Assembly: GCA_907163375.1 (NCBI GenBank)
Contig: CAJQUW010004469.1
Span: forward strand, 558,001-622,000
From: Prostheceraeus crozeri
Lineage: Eukaryota > Platyhelminthes > Polycladida > Euryleptidae
Reading direction: 5' to 3'
DNA: 64,000 nucleotides
Shown: positions 1 through 12,020 of the stretch, piece by piece
Layout of the letters: each line of letters starts with the position of its first letter
Position numbering within the stretch: position 1 is the first letter of the stretch
Made by a program: the position numbers and the translations under genes
Notes under the pieces: generated by a model
What the model saw: only the letters and a program-made list of their open reading frames with translations
Database searches by the model: none
What the model was told of the DNA's origin: nothing

Positions 1-546
1 AAAAACTCTTTATATGAAGAAATTCCAAACTCTTGTGGCAGGTTCATATGTTTACATAGGATTTGTGAGGCACCACGACGCAAATCTTAAACAAAATAAC
101 CTCTGTTAACAAGAATATTTGCAATCTTCTGTGCCCTTTCAACAACATATTGAAAATGCGAGCAAATACTTAAAATTCCAACTATTTGGCTAGCGAATAC
201 ATGAATAGTCATCTTTCGGGGGATGAGGATATCTGGAAAAGTTAACAACACTACAGAAAAAAGAAAATAGTCCACTTTATGGTATACTGACGTGTTATAC
301 TAGAAAGGCCTCGCTGCTCCAATAAACGAAGAAAGTAAACATCTCTCGCTTTTGGGCTTTCCTCAAAACTAGTATAACGAATGTCTGGCCCTCTGTTCAG
401 TGAAATACTGACGTGTGTAAACAATCGATTTGTAACAACGTGTGTAAATTGATTTTAGCATCTAAATATTGTTTAGTCTCCTTGATATTGTTTTCAGGAG
501 CAGAAGCTAAAGAAGGGTAATTCGGTATATTACCCACTGGCTGGAA

Positions 547-2185
547 TTATTGCATGTCAAAACCAAGCAATTTCAACAAAATAGGTGAATAAAACTTTTT
601 ACAAGTAAAAGAAAAATTACCAGAAGCTTTGTCAACAGTGGTTATAATGACATTTCCTTGCAAAGAATGGATTGTGTTGCGACAGCGAGCCCAACTCCAT
701 GAAGAAATAGCAGCTTTCTTTAAAACTGAATGGTCTTGATGGATATGCGACTCAATCATACTGCAGGTGACTCTGTCTGCCCATTATGAAAATTCAGAGA
801 CCGGAATCTTGAATCTTCTTGACAATTTTAAAATATGGCTATCAACACCCTTACTCAAGTCAAATTTTACACGTGACCAAGTTAAAATACACGGAACGCG
901 GTACTTAGCAACTTTGCTCATGAAAGCACGAAGCACAGAATCTTCTACGATATTCGAATTACCAGTAATTACGTGTACGTGGGTCGATTAATCAAAGTCT
1001 GTTTGAACACTACAAATACAATCATCCGACATGATGCGTATGCCATCTTCTGGAGATAAATTCTTCAAAAAACTTACTGTAATTAGAAACACGTAATGAA
1101 ATATGATCATTTAACTTGTAAAATCTTTTTGAAGGATGTAAGAGTTGAATATAAACAGGAAGACATATTCACACGATTACTAGCGAAGATGGAATGAAGA
1201 TTGAGAAGGTCGATATTGTAACAATTCACAGAAATAACAAGAACTTCTCTCTCATCAACATCACCACCAATAGACAAAATATTCCAGTTGTCATTTTTCA
1301 TATTAAACCCAGAAATAACACGAGTGAAATCATTAACAACAGTGCAAGTTTTAAGTTGTACAATGCGTAGTGCACTTTTGGACAATCGTTTCAATTTTCT
1401 ACAAAACCTGGCAAATAGACAATTGCGAAACAAAGCATGTAAATCACGAATAAGATTCTCCATGGCTTCTTTTTCCATTATACGATGTGACCTTTCTTGC
1501 GTCCAGAATGAGGAGTCTTCGAGGAACAGGTTTCTTGAAATATGAGAAAATTTGTGACGGAGTTCTTAGGAATGCACCCACCCCCATACAATCTGTCATT
1601 TAATCAAAGAGGATAAGCAGTATTCAATGTATTTTTGTAAAATCTTTCTTATGATCGAGCAAAGCATTGTCCTTGTCAGTAGTTGTTGTGTACATCGATC
1701 GCATCAATAATCTGAACAGACAGATCATCAAAACACTGATCATTATTATTAAAATGTTTGCATAAATGTTTGTGTGGAGACTTTCTCTTTACAATAGTAG
1801 ATCTATGCCCATTGAGTCTTCTATGTAGAGCTTGAAGTGTTTGACCAACATATTGCAAGCCGCACTTTTTACAAAGAATCAAATAAATGACATGTTGACG
1901 TTTGCAATTAAAGGTGCCTGGATTGATAAAAATGAATTTGCTGCCTTTACTAAAATAATTAAAACAATTATCCACATTGATAACTTTACAGCGTTTACAA
2001 TTTCCAGCGCTGCATACTGAGACATTGTTAATCTTAAGTGGCGACCTTTTCCACCTTTTCGCTTTAACGCTGAATGCTTTAGTCGACATTAATCCATGTG
2101 AAACAGTTGCCATAGTCCACGAAAAAAGCAGGGAAACCTTGTAGGTTGAAGTTTGAAATGAATGGAGGTAGATGGCAATATGCAT
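547..2185 (-). mobile_element. Penelope-like retroelement remnant with upstream GIY-YIG nuclease (Naiad-like order)
   Basis: Read on the minus strand, 2185-1676 encodes a Cys-rich stretch (CSAGNCKRCK) followed by a GIY-YIG endonuclease core with the motifs VIYLILCKKC and LQYVGQT and downstream RLNGH. Further downstream comes a segment at 1478-1107. At 759-547 there is an RT-proximal block containing ITTVDKASGNF. Penelope-like elements pair an RT with a GIY-YIG nuclease that cuts the target. In the classic elements the nuclease is C-terminal, whereas here it precedes the RT-like block, as in the published Naiad clade. The copy is old and interrupted several times, and the catalytic RT core is not visible, so it looks truncated. 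The Naiad assignment rests on domain order and remembered motif similarity. Confidence 0.65.
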
Positions 2186-5100
2186 GGTATATGCTTAACT
2201 CCTAACATGGCACACGTCAAGGAAGCGAAAGCCAAACAACAAAAATTAGTAGCGGGTAGCTTGCTTCCACCTGCATCTGCAGTTCCGTTACCTACTAACA
2301 ATTTCAAATGATGTGCAGCATTGCAAAGGACACACAAATAATTTATTACTTTATATGCACGCATAAAAGTAATGAGATTGTGTTTTTTAACCCTATTTTA
2401 ACCGGGCCATTTCGAGCTTTAAAATCCGGGAGGAGTTTCATGGATCCCTCCCTCTCTGATTCTGATGTTCCTATGATTCAATCGTTAAGAATATCACTGT
2501 ATACCATTTTTGATTGATGATTCCAATGGCGGTGTTAGTTTTCATCAGCTTTTTTATCTTGTTTATGTTTTACCTAAATTGCAATTTAAAAATTCAATTC
2601 AACAATTTTCATTTTCATTTTATTAAAAAATTGAGTTTTTAGTGTCGTTGGAAATTGAGGCAGATGTCCTTCATAAATGGTATATTACAGTTGCATGATA
2701 TGTGTTAGGCAGTGCTGAACACAACTCAAGTATTTTTTGAAAATGCATGCAAATTATAAATAGTCTGTTAGAATCTCAGTTTGATATAACTAAGAAAAAA
2801 TACAACAACTGCATTTCTAAATAGCAAATAAATAATACATATTGTGAAAAGTCATTATCTGTCCACTTTATACTTGGGATCCACTATTTGCAGGTATACA
2901 ATAAATTGCGTTGTACAATAAATAAACGCTATATATCGTAAGATCAACCACCGAAGACTCTGAACGCCGAAGATCTCGTCTGAATTTTACCTTCCAATTA
3001 TATCGATGACCTAAAACTGGGAGTTTCAACTTTGTTTCCAAAAAAAGTACTCCTAAATATAGGTCAAGTTTCTGTTCCCATGGCATGCGCCAAAATGACA
3101 AAATTTGAATTGGTCATCAGGAATACGTAGAAGCTGGAAGTCACTAAAAAGAAATAGTTGCTGCTATTATAGTATTGGAGATAATGCCAAAAAATGTGCA
3201 AGTAGCTCAAGGAGCATCCCACCAGGTAAAATTGGGTTAACGCAGCTATGCCTACTATGTTCAAATGTCTTTCTTGATCTACATTAGTCACAAGTCATGC
3301 AAAATATATGTCCTCATAAACATTCTATTGGATCATGTTTAAATGATGACAGTGATGATTGTGTGAAAATGTTTTAACAATATATCATGCGTGTAACAAT
3401 ATATAGCATATAAATCAGGTTTTGTTGTTTATTTCTTATAATATATTCAACAGAGCTTTATGCATTCAGAATCGCATAAATTGGAGCACATGTTTAAAAT
3501 CAATTGATATGAAATACATACTTACATCTTGTAATTGCTTAAAGTGCATGCATTACATCTATCAATCATCTACATGATAACAGAGATGATATTAGGTGAT
3601 TTACAAGCGTATAGATTTTCAATTGTAATAATACCAAATTACCTTTTACGATGTACATTGAAGTAATTAAATTGAAAATTCCAATTTACACAGGCATTTG
3701 CAAAATCCTCGACAAGTTTACACTCCGTCTTCCTCAAGAATTACTTACCTGTTTATGGGTATTATGTTTCAGTATCCACAATTCTTGTAAATTGGACGAA
3801 ATGATATTTTCTAACCCTCAGATTTCAGATAAGTCTCATAATCTGGTAATACGCTCGTAAAAAGAGAGGTCATCAGTAAAAGCTTCTTCGGCTCCATTCT
3901 TGAAAGATGAAACAAAAGCTGATTACGTAACACACATCTACCAAGACAAGCAATCTGATTTACTCAAAAGAAGTCATGTTTTCGCAAAGGATTGTCATAC
4001 ACTAAGTGGAGAGGGCCTCACGTAAACAGATATATGATTACCCCTATAAAAAGAAAATGAAAGATTTCGCCTGAACACGAATCGTAACGAAAATTGGCTA
4101 GCGATTGTTTGTACGTATTTTCATCGAAATAGTCTGAATGAAGAGCAGCAGCAAAAGAAAATGTTATTGGAAATCATTCTGCATACACGTAATGAAGATG
4201 AAGAATGTTTAATTCATTTTAAGAGATAAATCAAATGCTTTTAGAGCTCATTTGTATATAAAAAAGCTCTTAGAACTTCCACATCTTGTCGACTGTCCCA
4301 GCCATTGTGACACATTCAAAAGTGCTATACATTTACATATTTCAATCCTTTAATTTGCAATTAATCGTTTTTTTTATTTCGAAAATTGTCAGGTTTGATT
4401 AGCATTGTTTGTCTTTCGTAAGCCTACATGTGGTTAGAGGTCTTCAATTCAATCATTGAACATTCTTGTCATACAAATTAAACGTTCATTATTTTGAACA
4501 AATCAAATAGAGTAAATAATTGATTAATGCACCACAAATGTAGAAGTTTGACAAAAAAGACATAGAATGATGCAATGTTACTCTCCTCTCGTTACAAGTA
4601 TGACGTGTGTTGATGTAATCTAATTTATATTACTGTGGATCATAATTATCCTGAGTTGAAGAGTTCAATATTCACCGGTTAATTTCTATTCCAATGAAAG
4701 AGAAATGTTCATTATCCGTGCATCATGCATAACGGCATGTGTCTTATTTTAATACATACTATCCCGTTGTGTTGCACCTAATCATTTGAATAACATTTGT
4801 GATAACTCAATTCCTGACGATTCTTCATTGTAAGAATATTTGCTCAAAGTATCTGACTGTCGAGGAGTTGATATATTGTAACACCCATGCACAAAAGACG
4901 GACTTTCAGTCATTGAGCTATTGTAACTCAATTATATGTTATACCGTGAAACATAGAAAAGATTATTTTACTTAAAAGATTATTTACCATTATCATAGAA
5001 CAGTGAAGTTTCAAATGTGCACACATTGCTTCATATCTACTAAATATGCTAGTAATAGACCGTTCACAGTAATCTACAATAAGTTTAGAACACCTTGCTT

Positions 5101-5446
5101 TTCCTTCAGGACAACTTGAAGAGATACCTTTGAAATATTGAAGTGAGAAAAACACCTTTTGAATATTAATATGAACTTGCATAGTCATTTATGACACCAA
5201 TTACATTAGAATCCCTTATCGGTTGATCTTCCGTTGCAAATGGTCCCACATTCAATTCATCTTGTAATAAATTGCAACATTGTTGGAGCATCAAATACAA
5301 CATAACTGCGGAGTTGACCTACTTACATGTGTATATATACATGTATGTTATGAGAAACATATGATGTCAACTTTCTTAAGCTCTAAAATTATTAATTTGT
5401 GCATGCATTTATAAGCCCTACTTTATCTCAAATAAAGTTTCCTGGG

Positions 5447-5545
5447 CCGTATTAATAAAGGTAGCACTAGCCTAGCACTACCCTAGTGCTAGCCTAGCAG
5501 CAATTTCCGTGTTAATAAAGGTAGCAAGAGGGTACCCCCTTTATT
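5447..5545. repeat. Short repeat with paired 20-bp units and hairpin
   Basis: The 20-bp unit ccgtRttaataaaggtagca occurs at 5447-5466 and again at 5507-5526, exactly 60 bp apart. Between them lies a palindromic run around ctagcactaccctagtgcta. The second unit begins an inverted pair, aataaagg to ccctttatt (about 5514-5545). This looks like the end of a small non-autonomous element. I cannot name the family. Confidence 0.4.
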
Positions 5546-5727
5546 TTTTTCCAGTATTCTAGCGCATGTAAATTTGAAATAATTGTGCGTTCCTTCAGCT
5601 ATCTATCGTAACATCATGACATCGTAACATCAATTACATTTAATTTAGCTTAAAAGATGTAATGAATGATTTTCAATTCAGTCACATGTGACACCAATAG
5701 GGCCTACTACCTGAGCATTTAATAGCA

Positions 5728-5979
5728 GTGTTTGGTACAGAAAAGTACAGAAAGAAGTCTGGAACATTAACTGAGATGAAAAGTTCATCACTTGCCACAT
5801 TTGGCGACCTCTTTGTTCCATCCTCTTACATGCCGGCCCGCGGTCATGAATATAAATTGATAATTCCTGAATTTAGACTTCGGTGCAGAGTATTCTCGAT
5901 TGACGTTGTAAATCACTGGAATTTCTTCACGAGTGAAGAAACAAATCTCACTTCAATAAATCACTTAGAATCAAACTGA
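5728..5979 (+). mobile_element. LINE fragment: RT C-terminal tail, CR1/L2-type
   Basis: The 83-codon open stretch contains FGDLFVPSSY, then RGHEYKL, then FRLRCRVFSIDVVNHWNFF, and a closing TSINHLESN. This order (RGH..KL, R...F...RVV..WN.L, S.N.F) is the usual last segment of CR1/L2-type LINE ORF2 proteins, downstream of the RT palm. No RT core, endonuclease or tail is recognisable nearby, so it is a short relic. It is one of the few oriented TE pieces in the same sense as the host gene. Confidence 0.5.
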
Positions 5980-6655
5980 GTGATGTACATTGCAGGCTCC
6001 ACAAACTTTCGGAAACAAAGCATTTCGTAACATGAGCACTCAGTCAGTAATATTGTACACGTACAACCGCTTTGATCATTGTCTTATCAATTTACTTGTT
6101 CATGATTGACTTTGAAATCATTGCAATCATAAGATTGCTGCAATTTGCAACGTAGGCTTACAACTGATTGATAATAAGTAAGTCACTGCGCGCATTGCTG
6201 CTCAATATTTTCGATTGTACAAAATATGCTGTCAAGGAATGAATAGTTGGGAACTCTTGCTTATTCCGGGCTGCTGGTAGGCCTGCCACAATTGTGTTTC
6301 ATGTGTGCTACATGGAAATTGAATGCCGTCTAATGATATCGATCTGATCTAAGCCTTAACCAGTTGGCTGCAGAGACGCCGGCCGCAGTCTCAGCCCCGT
6401 TCGGCCCGCTCGACCCCAGCCAGTCCCAACTCTGGAACAGAGGCAGCATGCATTATGTTCACTTTTAGTAATCCGACTGGCTAATTCCTAATAATACCAC
6501 GTTTTTTGTCGAGGAACCGGAGAAGGGGCTCATAGTGCCCTTGTGGTTTAAATAGTCCCATGACTTTATCTTCTGTGAAGCATTTGACTTATGTTCTTTG
6601 TAGTGATGAATTCGCCTTTGATCAACTTATTCATCTTGTCATTGTCACGTCTGCC

Positions 6656-7283
6656 GAGTTCTAGTGAGTTCCACTTCTTGTCAGACAAGATCAAAGAAAA
6701 ACACATGTAAATCCAATGGGAAGTAGATTGCAGTTTTTGGCTAAAATGAAACTTTCTATGTTTTCTCTGATTAAACGAAAAGTACAAAGCCTAGAGTCAT
6801 AATTTTTGGTATGGAATGTCTTCAAGTCATTTCCTTTCAATTTCATGCATCCCTGTCTATAAAGATAAACATATTTAGATTTGGCGAGACTCTTAATGTC
6901 GGCATACACAAACATTTTGAGCAACTTTATCCACATTCAGTCACATTCTCACATACAGTGCCGATTAGATGCATGATGAAAGCACATGTACATAATCAGA
7001 AATGACAAACATTTTGAGCAACTTTATCCACATTCAGTCACATTCTCACATACAGTGCCGATTAGATGCATGATGAAAGCACATGCACATCATAGGAAAT
7101 GACCTGAAGACATTCCATGTCAGAAATTATGACTCTAGGCTTTGTACTTTTCGTTTAATCAGAGAAAACATAGAAAGTTTCATTTTAACAAAAAACTGAA
7201 ATCTGCGTCCCATTGGATTTACATGTGTTTTTCTTTGATCTTGCCTGACAAGAAGTGGAACTCACTAGAACTCGGCAGACGTG
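6656..7283. mobile_element. Foldback (long inverted repeat) element
   Basis: Arms of roughly 180 bp at 6656-6835 and 7095-7283 are inverted copies of one another with scattered mismatches. Both outer ends read cacgtctgccgagttctagt when taken inward. The spacer is about 260 bp and contains a tandem duplication. No transposase is present and I found no clear target-site duplication. The arms have open stretches, but they match no family I recognise. It is probably a non-autonomous foldback DNA element. Confidence 0.6.
6908..7101. repeat. 97-bp tandem duplication inside the foldback loop
   Basis: Two head-to-tail units of 97 bp, 6908-7004 and 7005-7101, both begin acaaacattttgagcaactt. They differ at only a few bases near their ends. 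The low divergence suggests the duplication is younger than the surrounding inverted repeat, whose arms have more mismatches. Confidence 0.9.
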
Positions 7284-7825
7284 CCGATTCGTAGTAGGCA
7301 TAGGTTGCACATCATTCTGTGAAAGTCTCACTTTCGGCCTCGTTCCCTGCAGAAACTCGCTCTGGCTGCCGGACTATAATGACATCAACAACTACACAAA
7401 AATAGTTTTTCCTCCACGACATTTGAAAAATTATTTTGCTCACTCTAGCATAGGTAAGTCCAAACTTACATCCAACTGCGTTAAAAATGAAGCTTTGACG
7501 TCACTATTTATCCTGGATCGGTGCTTACATAGTCAGACTTTAGAAGAAGCGTTGTAGTAAGATCACTTGGAACTCAGGCACAGAGATCACCCGGAGTTGT
7601 TACAGTATGAATGTTACACTGCATGTTACATTCCTGTACATATGCGCTGTTCATGAAAAAAGTGTCATAACAAACTATACAAAATAGAAAAATGAAAAAT
7701 GATGCATTTCGTTTTGATTATTTGTGTCACAAAAAGTGAGTGGTGTCTACAGATACATTCAATGAATGATTTTTTACATTGAACCTCAAATTTTAAGTAT
7801 TATGAATCTCACAGAGTTAGACTGG

Positions 7826-8276
7826 CACATGCAGGAACTTACTGAATGGGCAAAAAGGAATGCTTGATGCCTTGCAGAGATAGCAAAAATAGTCGCGCGT
7901 CGCTTGCGGATTTAGGTGAATTCCCTCAAAATGTTCCGATCGACACGATTTTTTCAAATTCGGAGAACTCAGATAATTACACAAAAGTTTTCTCGATGGT
8001 GTTGGTCCTTCCGATCAAAAGATGGCAGGTACACGAAAAAACGTTCATAAACTTCTGTGTAGAACTTGGCATCGTCTGTGTCTCTTTGTTGTGTGATCCG
8101 ATTGACAACCGTCACTGAAACTTCGCACAATTTGGCGTGTTTAATGTTGAGCTGGCTGCTCATTGTTCGATTGCTATGGTGCTATTTCAGCAGATTGTGC
8201 CACTTCATCAACGTTCCATGTTTCAATACTTTCTTTCTAATCAAACAGAAGAAGCGGCGACCTGTCTAATTCTGTG
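7826..8276 (+). repeat. Dispersed repeat R1, copy A
   Basis: This segment shares long stretches with 32695-33193 and 36236-36719, all in the same orientation. Shared landmarks are cacatgcaggaacttac near the start, gctccgatcgacacgatt in the middle, cattgttcgattgc later, and a common 3' end cctgtctaattctRtg. Copy A lacks the first ~60 bp present in the other two. It carries chance open frames but no recognised protein. The sharp common 3' end with variable 5' ends suggests a retroposed unit, which is inference. Confidence 0.75.
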
Positions 8277-8457
8277 ATGAAACTACTTGAGCTAAAATGC
8301 ACATTGGACAAATCTTAATTAATTTAAAGTTTTCGTAATTAGTAAGATCATTGATTGATGATTTGCCCCATCCCAGGGCTGACTATTGTACACAAACTAA
8401 CTTTCTTCCAAGGCAGGTATAAAATGAGTTTAACTAATTACGGTTCTACATTTGCAG

Positions 8458-8725
8458 TACCATCTGAAAAACCTTTGCTTTACCAAATTTCTCCTGCCAG
8501 TCGCAGCATGAATATTCCAATGAAAAAAAAGCAACGTGCTTGGGTAGAAGATGGACACCGAATCCAACTGAAATGTGTAGCCCTTGGGGGACGACCGGGT
8601 GCTAAACTACGGTGGTTAATGGATGGTGCTGTTATTGTTCCAGAGTCTAATGGAAAATTCCAGCACGATGCTATTACAGGAACAATTCTCACCTATGTGG
8701 AAAAATCAAAAGCAAATGAATTGCT
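8458..8725 (+). CDS. Ig-superfamily gene, exon a: first half of Ig domain A
   Basis: The exon follows the acceptor ctacatttgcag and ends at the donor ct|gtaagtac. It starts in phase 1 (two bases, then 88 codons) and ends in phase 2. The peptide includes VEDGHRIQLKCVALGGRPGA and KLRWLMDG, which give the B-strand Cys and C-strand Trp of an Ig fold. The F-strand Cys is absent here and is supplied by the next exon (37742). The GG.PGA.LRW..DG pattern resembles nephrin, kirrel, hibris and SYG-2-type adhesion receptors. It is an internal exon, so the signal peptide and earlier domains lie upstream or outside the window. I cannot name the exact orthologue. Confidence 0.85.
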
Positions 8726-10136
8726 GTAAGTACTTTCTGTGGCTTTTCCGTTTGTAAATTGGTACAAGAAAACTATCATCGAACTTATTTAGAAAAGCTG
8801 ATTTTCTCATGCGAAAAATGAAGATCGTGAAAATTTTGTGCTATAGTAACTATCCTGTTTTTTTCTGTATACTTTTACTAATTGCTCAACAGAAGTTATT
8901 GACAATCTTATGCAATTTTTGTGTATGATAATGGAAAGGAGAAAATTAACTAAGTAATTAACCCTGTTCAGATCAAGCGCTTGTGAAATACGAAAAGCAC
9001 GATGTTAGCTTCAGGCTAAACCTGTGACTTTTACCTTTTTTCTTAACTGCACTCTCAGAGTCTATTTGTCCACGATAAGTTGAGTCACATACATGGAGAT
9101 TAATTTTGCAATTTATTCCGCAAGATATTGCTTTGTTACTTTTAAGTGCCATTATTGTGCTGTTTAGTTGAGATGTTAAAGAATTCACATTGAAGAGGTA
9201 TTTTTATGACCATCTACAATAACTTGGATTCATGATCTCATATGATGCACTCTTATGATCGGAGGCTGCCAAAAAATTACTTAAAAACACCCAGTTAAAG
9301 CTGTGTTACTATGTAGCAATGGAATCTAACTTTCCTAGAACAAGTGGGAATTCAGATTCTTTAACTTTGGACTTAATGACCTGGTATTTCAAATCTGAAG
9401 AGCCAACTATCATAGTGGAAATGCTTCAGGCAGTGTAATTGAAAGTGTATGTTTGACATCGTAATCAGAGAAACTACGCGGCTTCAGAAATGCACAGTTA
9501 GTAAACTGTCTAACGATGCAATTGCATAATGCTTCCAATGAGGATAAAGCTGTCATACAAGCGAATATTAAGATGAATTCGAATTTGCAACTACCTTCAA
9601 TCAGCTGTTCAAAGCAGCATTCGGAAGTGGAGTTGATGTATATGAGCATGAAGTTTGACTTGATTGAATATTCAGCTTGACAGTGCACGGCATTTTTGAA
9701 CCCTTCTCACAAGACCTCGCAAAACTTCGATTGGGAACTGAACGAACAGGGAATTCCGATCATCTGTCGTATTTTCCTATTAGCCATATCAGCTGGACGA
9801 ACAAGAATTTGAAGAATTATTATTATACTCGTATTAGCGAATTTTCAAAATTTTTCATGGGTTTCATTTGATTTCGTCGACCAAATAAGATTTGACAAAC
9901 CATTAAATCAATGAATGGCTAGTTTTTGCTACATTGACGATGTCAACAGATTTAATCGATGTAAACGAATTGCCAATATTGACGAAACCGGTGTGCTTGA
10001 AGTTGAGTTGCACCACATGTAAAACCCAGTGATTTCTTCGGGATAAAGATGCTTGTCTATGCAGATGAAACCGATATATGCAGATCCTATCATATAAAAC
10101 TCAGAAAAACGATGCTACCCGTGTTGTAGATACATG

Positions 10137-10864
10137 CATCATCATCATCATCATCGCTTAGCGTCCTTATTTACCCATTATATTGGGGTTGGACGTGCGG
10201 CAATTGCTCTTCTCCAGCTGCTTCTGTTTTGAGTTTGCTCTTTCCTGATTTCCAGCTTTACCATACCCTCTTCCACGCAACTTATCCACGCTTTCTTCGG
10301 TCTTCCTCTATGCCTTCTTCCATCCACTTCCATGCTTTCTACTTCCTTCACCAGAGAACCTTCTTCCATTCTATCAACATTCTTCCGAACCATCGGAGTC
10401 TTCCCTGCCTGATCTTCTCAGCTAGGTCCACTGTATGACACTTCTCTGCTACCTCCGCGCTAGTCTCCCCATCCTGCCATCTCACTCCTGCGATAGTTCT
10501 CAGCATTCTTCTGTCGCAGCTTCGTAGAATATTCACCACCCTGTCCGTTAGTGGCCACGTCTCCGAATCATACAACAAAGCCATTCTCACGCACGCGTAA
10601 TACACTTTCACCCTCCTGGCTATATCAATACACTTATTTACCAACAAAATGGCGATCTCTCCATCTATTCCAAGCTGTTGCCACTCTCGCCGTCACCGAT
10701 CTTTCCACTCCCGCTTCACAGTCCAACACATCATCTAAGTAACAAAACTGATCTACATCTTGTAAAACGGCTCCGCCGATTATCAGTCCACCATTATCAT
10801 CACCATTTGCTTTCTCACTTCCTCTCGAACATTTGGGCCACACGAAATTGTCCAGCTTCGTCAT
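10137..10864 (-). mobile_element. Non-LTR retrotransposon (LINE), 3'-terminal fragment
   Basis: Minus-strand segments at 10864-10634, 10647-10348 and 10393-10178 give, in order, TARVATAWNRWRD, then RRVKVYYACVRMALLYDSET, then RMLRTIAGVRWQDG, LRWFGRM, and finally RRHRGRPKKAW with a closing ARPTP. These are the post-RT C-terminal motifs of a widespread invertebrate LINE type. The frame shifts twice between segments. The element ends at a (GAT)n tract (10137-10156 on the complement), as expected of a LINE 3' tail. It is 5'-truncated near 10870, without RT or endonuclease cores. The clade (RTE- or I-like) is uncertain. Confidence 0.75.
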
Positions 10865-11967
10865 TCTTCTGAGTCATGAGCACTGGAAACTGCACCAATT
10901 ATTGCACTGTGTGCACAACACAGAGTTTGACCCCACACCTTTCCCACAGCATAACGTGAATGCATGTATGCTAACAATTTATGGCTGCATTAAAGTTGTC
11001 GTATTTCTAAACATCAGAGGGAATATAAGTCATGATGTTTTGACTATAGGGTTTACTCCCACTAATGGGATGTGTTTCTTTTTACTTAATCTTTGGTTGT
11101 CGAACAATTTAGAATTTGTTGTGTCAAATACTTTTTCACTGCTATGAGCATTGGAATTTTGTCTATTCTTATTTACATTGAGTTTGCTATCACATTTTCC
11201 GAATCATCAGTTGGATGTTAATTTTGAATTCTAGAAATAGACGAAGCAATTGAAATGCGGCTTACATAGCGTGAATTTTAAGACAGGCAGATAAATAGAA
11301 ATTAATATTTTCAGTCAGATGGAAAACAGCTGATTTAACCATCCATACAAATATTTAATCATTCAGTAAATGAACTTGAATTTAAAACGTTTAACTCTAT
11401 TTTCCTGTCATGTCCCAAACTCTTCATAGGAACGAGGCTAATTATGTGTAAAATTGATAATCATCATCCCAAGAATTCTTTACTTGAATGATTACCTGAG
11501 AAATAAAAATAGCGTAATACATAGCGTAAGTTTCACTAAGTTCAGACATAAAATATGTAGGCGGCATGAGTAATCGTGATGTAAAAGATGAGGTCAGAAA
11601 GGTTCTCTCTAATGTTGTCAATTTTCGGAAATCAGATAGTTGTGAATATCAGTACGGAAAGCAGATTACTTCGAATGCTTCTACAGGGAATCATTAGCAT
11701 AACTAAGTTGAAATATTACGTTAAATTTGTATTTTGTCGTGGCAATCACAAGAAGTGGAAGAATCAATTGAAATCTCTGATAATAGTCAGTGAAATAATC
11801 ATCTCTAAAAACAACATTTTAGAAAGCACTTGTTTTTCTTTTATTTATGACAAAATTGTTTTTTTCTGTTTCTAACTTCACTATAAAATGCTAGGCCGAA
11901 AAACTTTGTGGACGACAATGAGTACAGAAACTACCAAAGTCAAAGGTTTCGCCCACATACCGGTATG

Positions 11968-12020
11968 CCACTCAGTTTTAATGCCATCATGCATGTAAAT
12001 GATGTTGGCATTCTGAGTGG
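11968..12020. other. 53-nt imperfect hairpin
   Basis: The outer stem ccactcag pairs with ctgagtgg, and an inner stem aatgcc pairs with ggcatt, followed by atcat with atgat around a short loop near 11991. Two small bulges break the stem. This could be a structured RNA or the core of a small inverted-repeat element, but nothing in the sequence alone decides between them. Confidence 0.35.

Larger units (their letters stand above)
1..8457 (+). other. Upstream intron of the Ig-domain gene (partial)
   Basis: The exon at 8458 opens with a splice acceptor, so this stretch is most likely intron, although an unseen upstream exon cannot be excluded. It contains the Penelope-like remnant (547-2185), a short repeat (5447-5545), an RT tail (5728-5979), a foldback element (6656-7283) and repeat R1 copy A (7826-8276). 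A GC-rich patch sits at about 6360-6430. In 1-540, 2200-5440, 6000-6650 and 7290-7820 I see only AT-rich sequence with no convincing coding signal. Confidence 0.6.

Noticed and set aside
547-2185. Selenocysteine recoding of stops in the Penelope-like element
   Set aside because: Naiads are known to encode selenoproteins, but the interruptions here are of several kinds and no SECIS-like structure was identified.
7255-7557. 100-codon frame on the + strand
   Set aside because: It starts inside the right arm of the foldback element and matches nothing.
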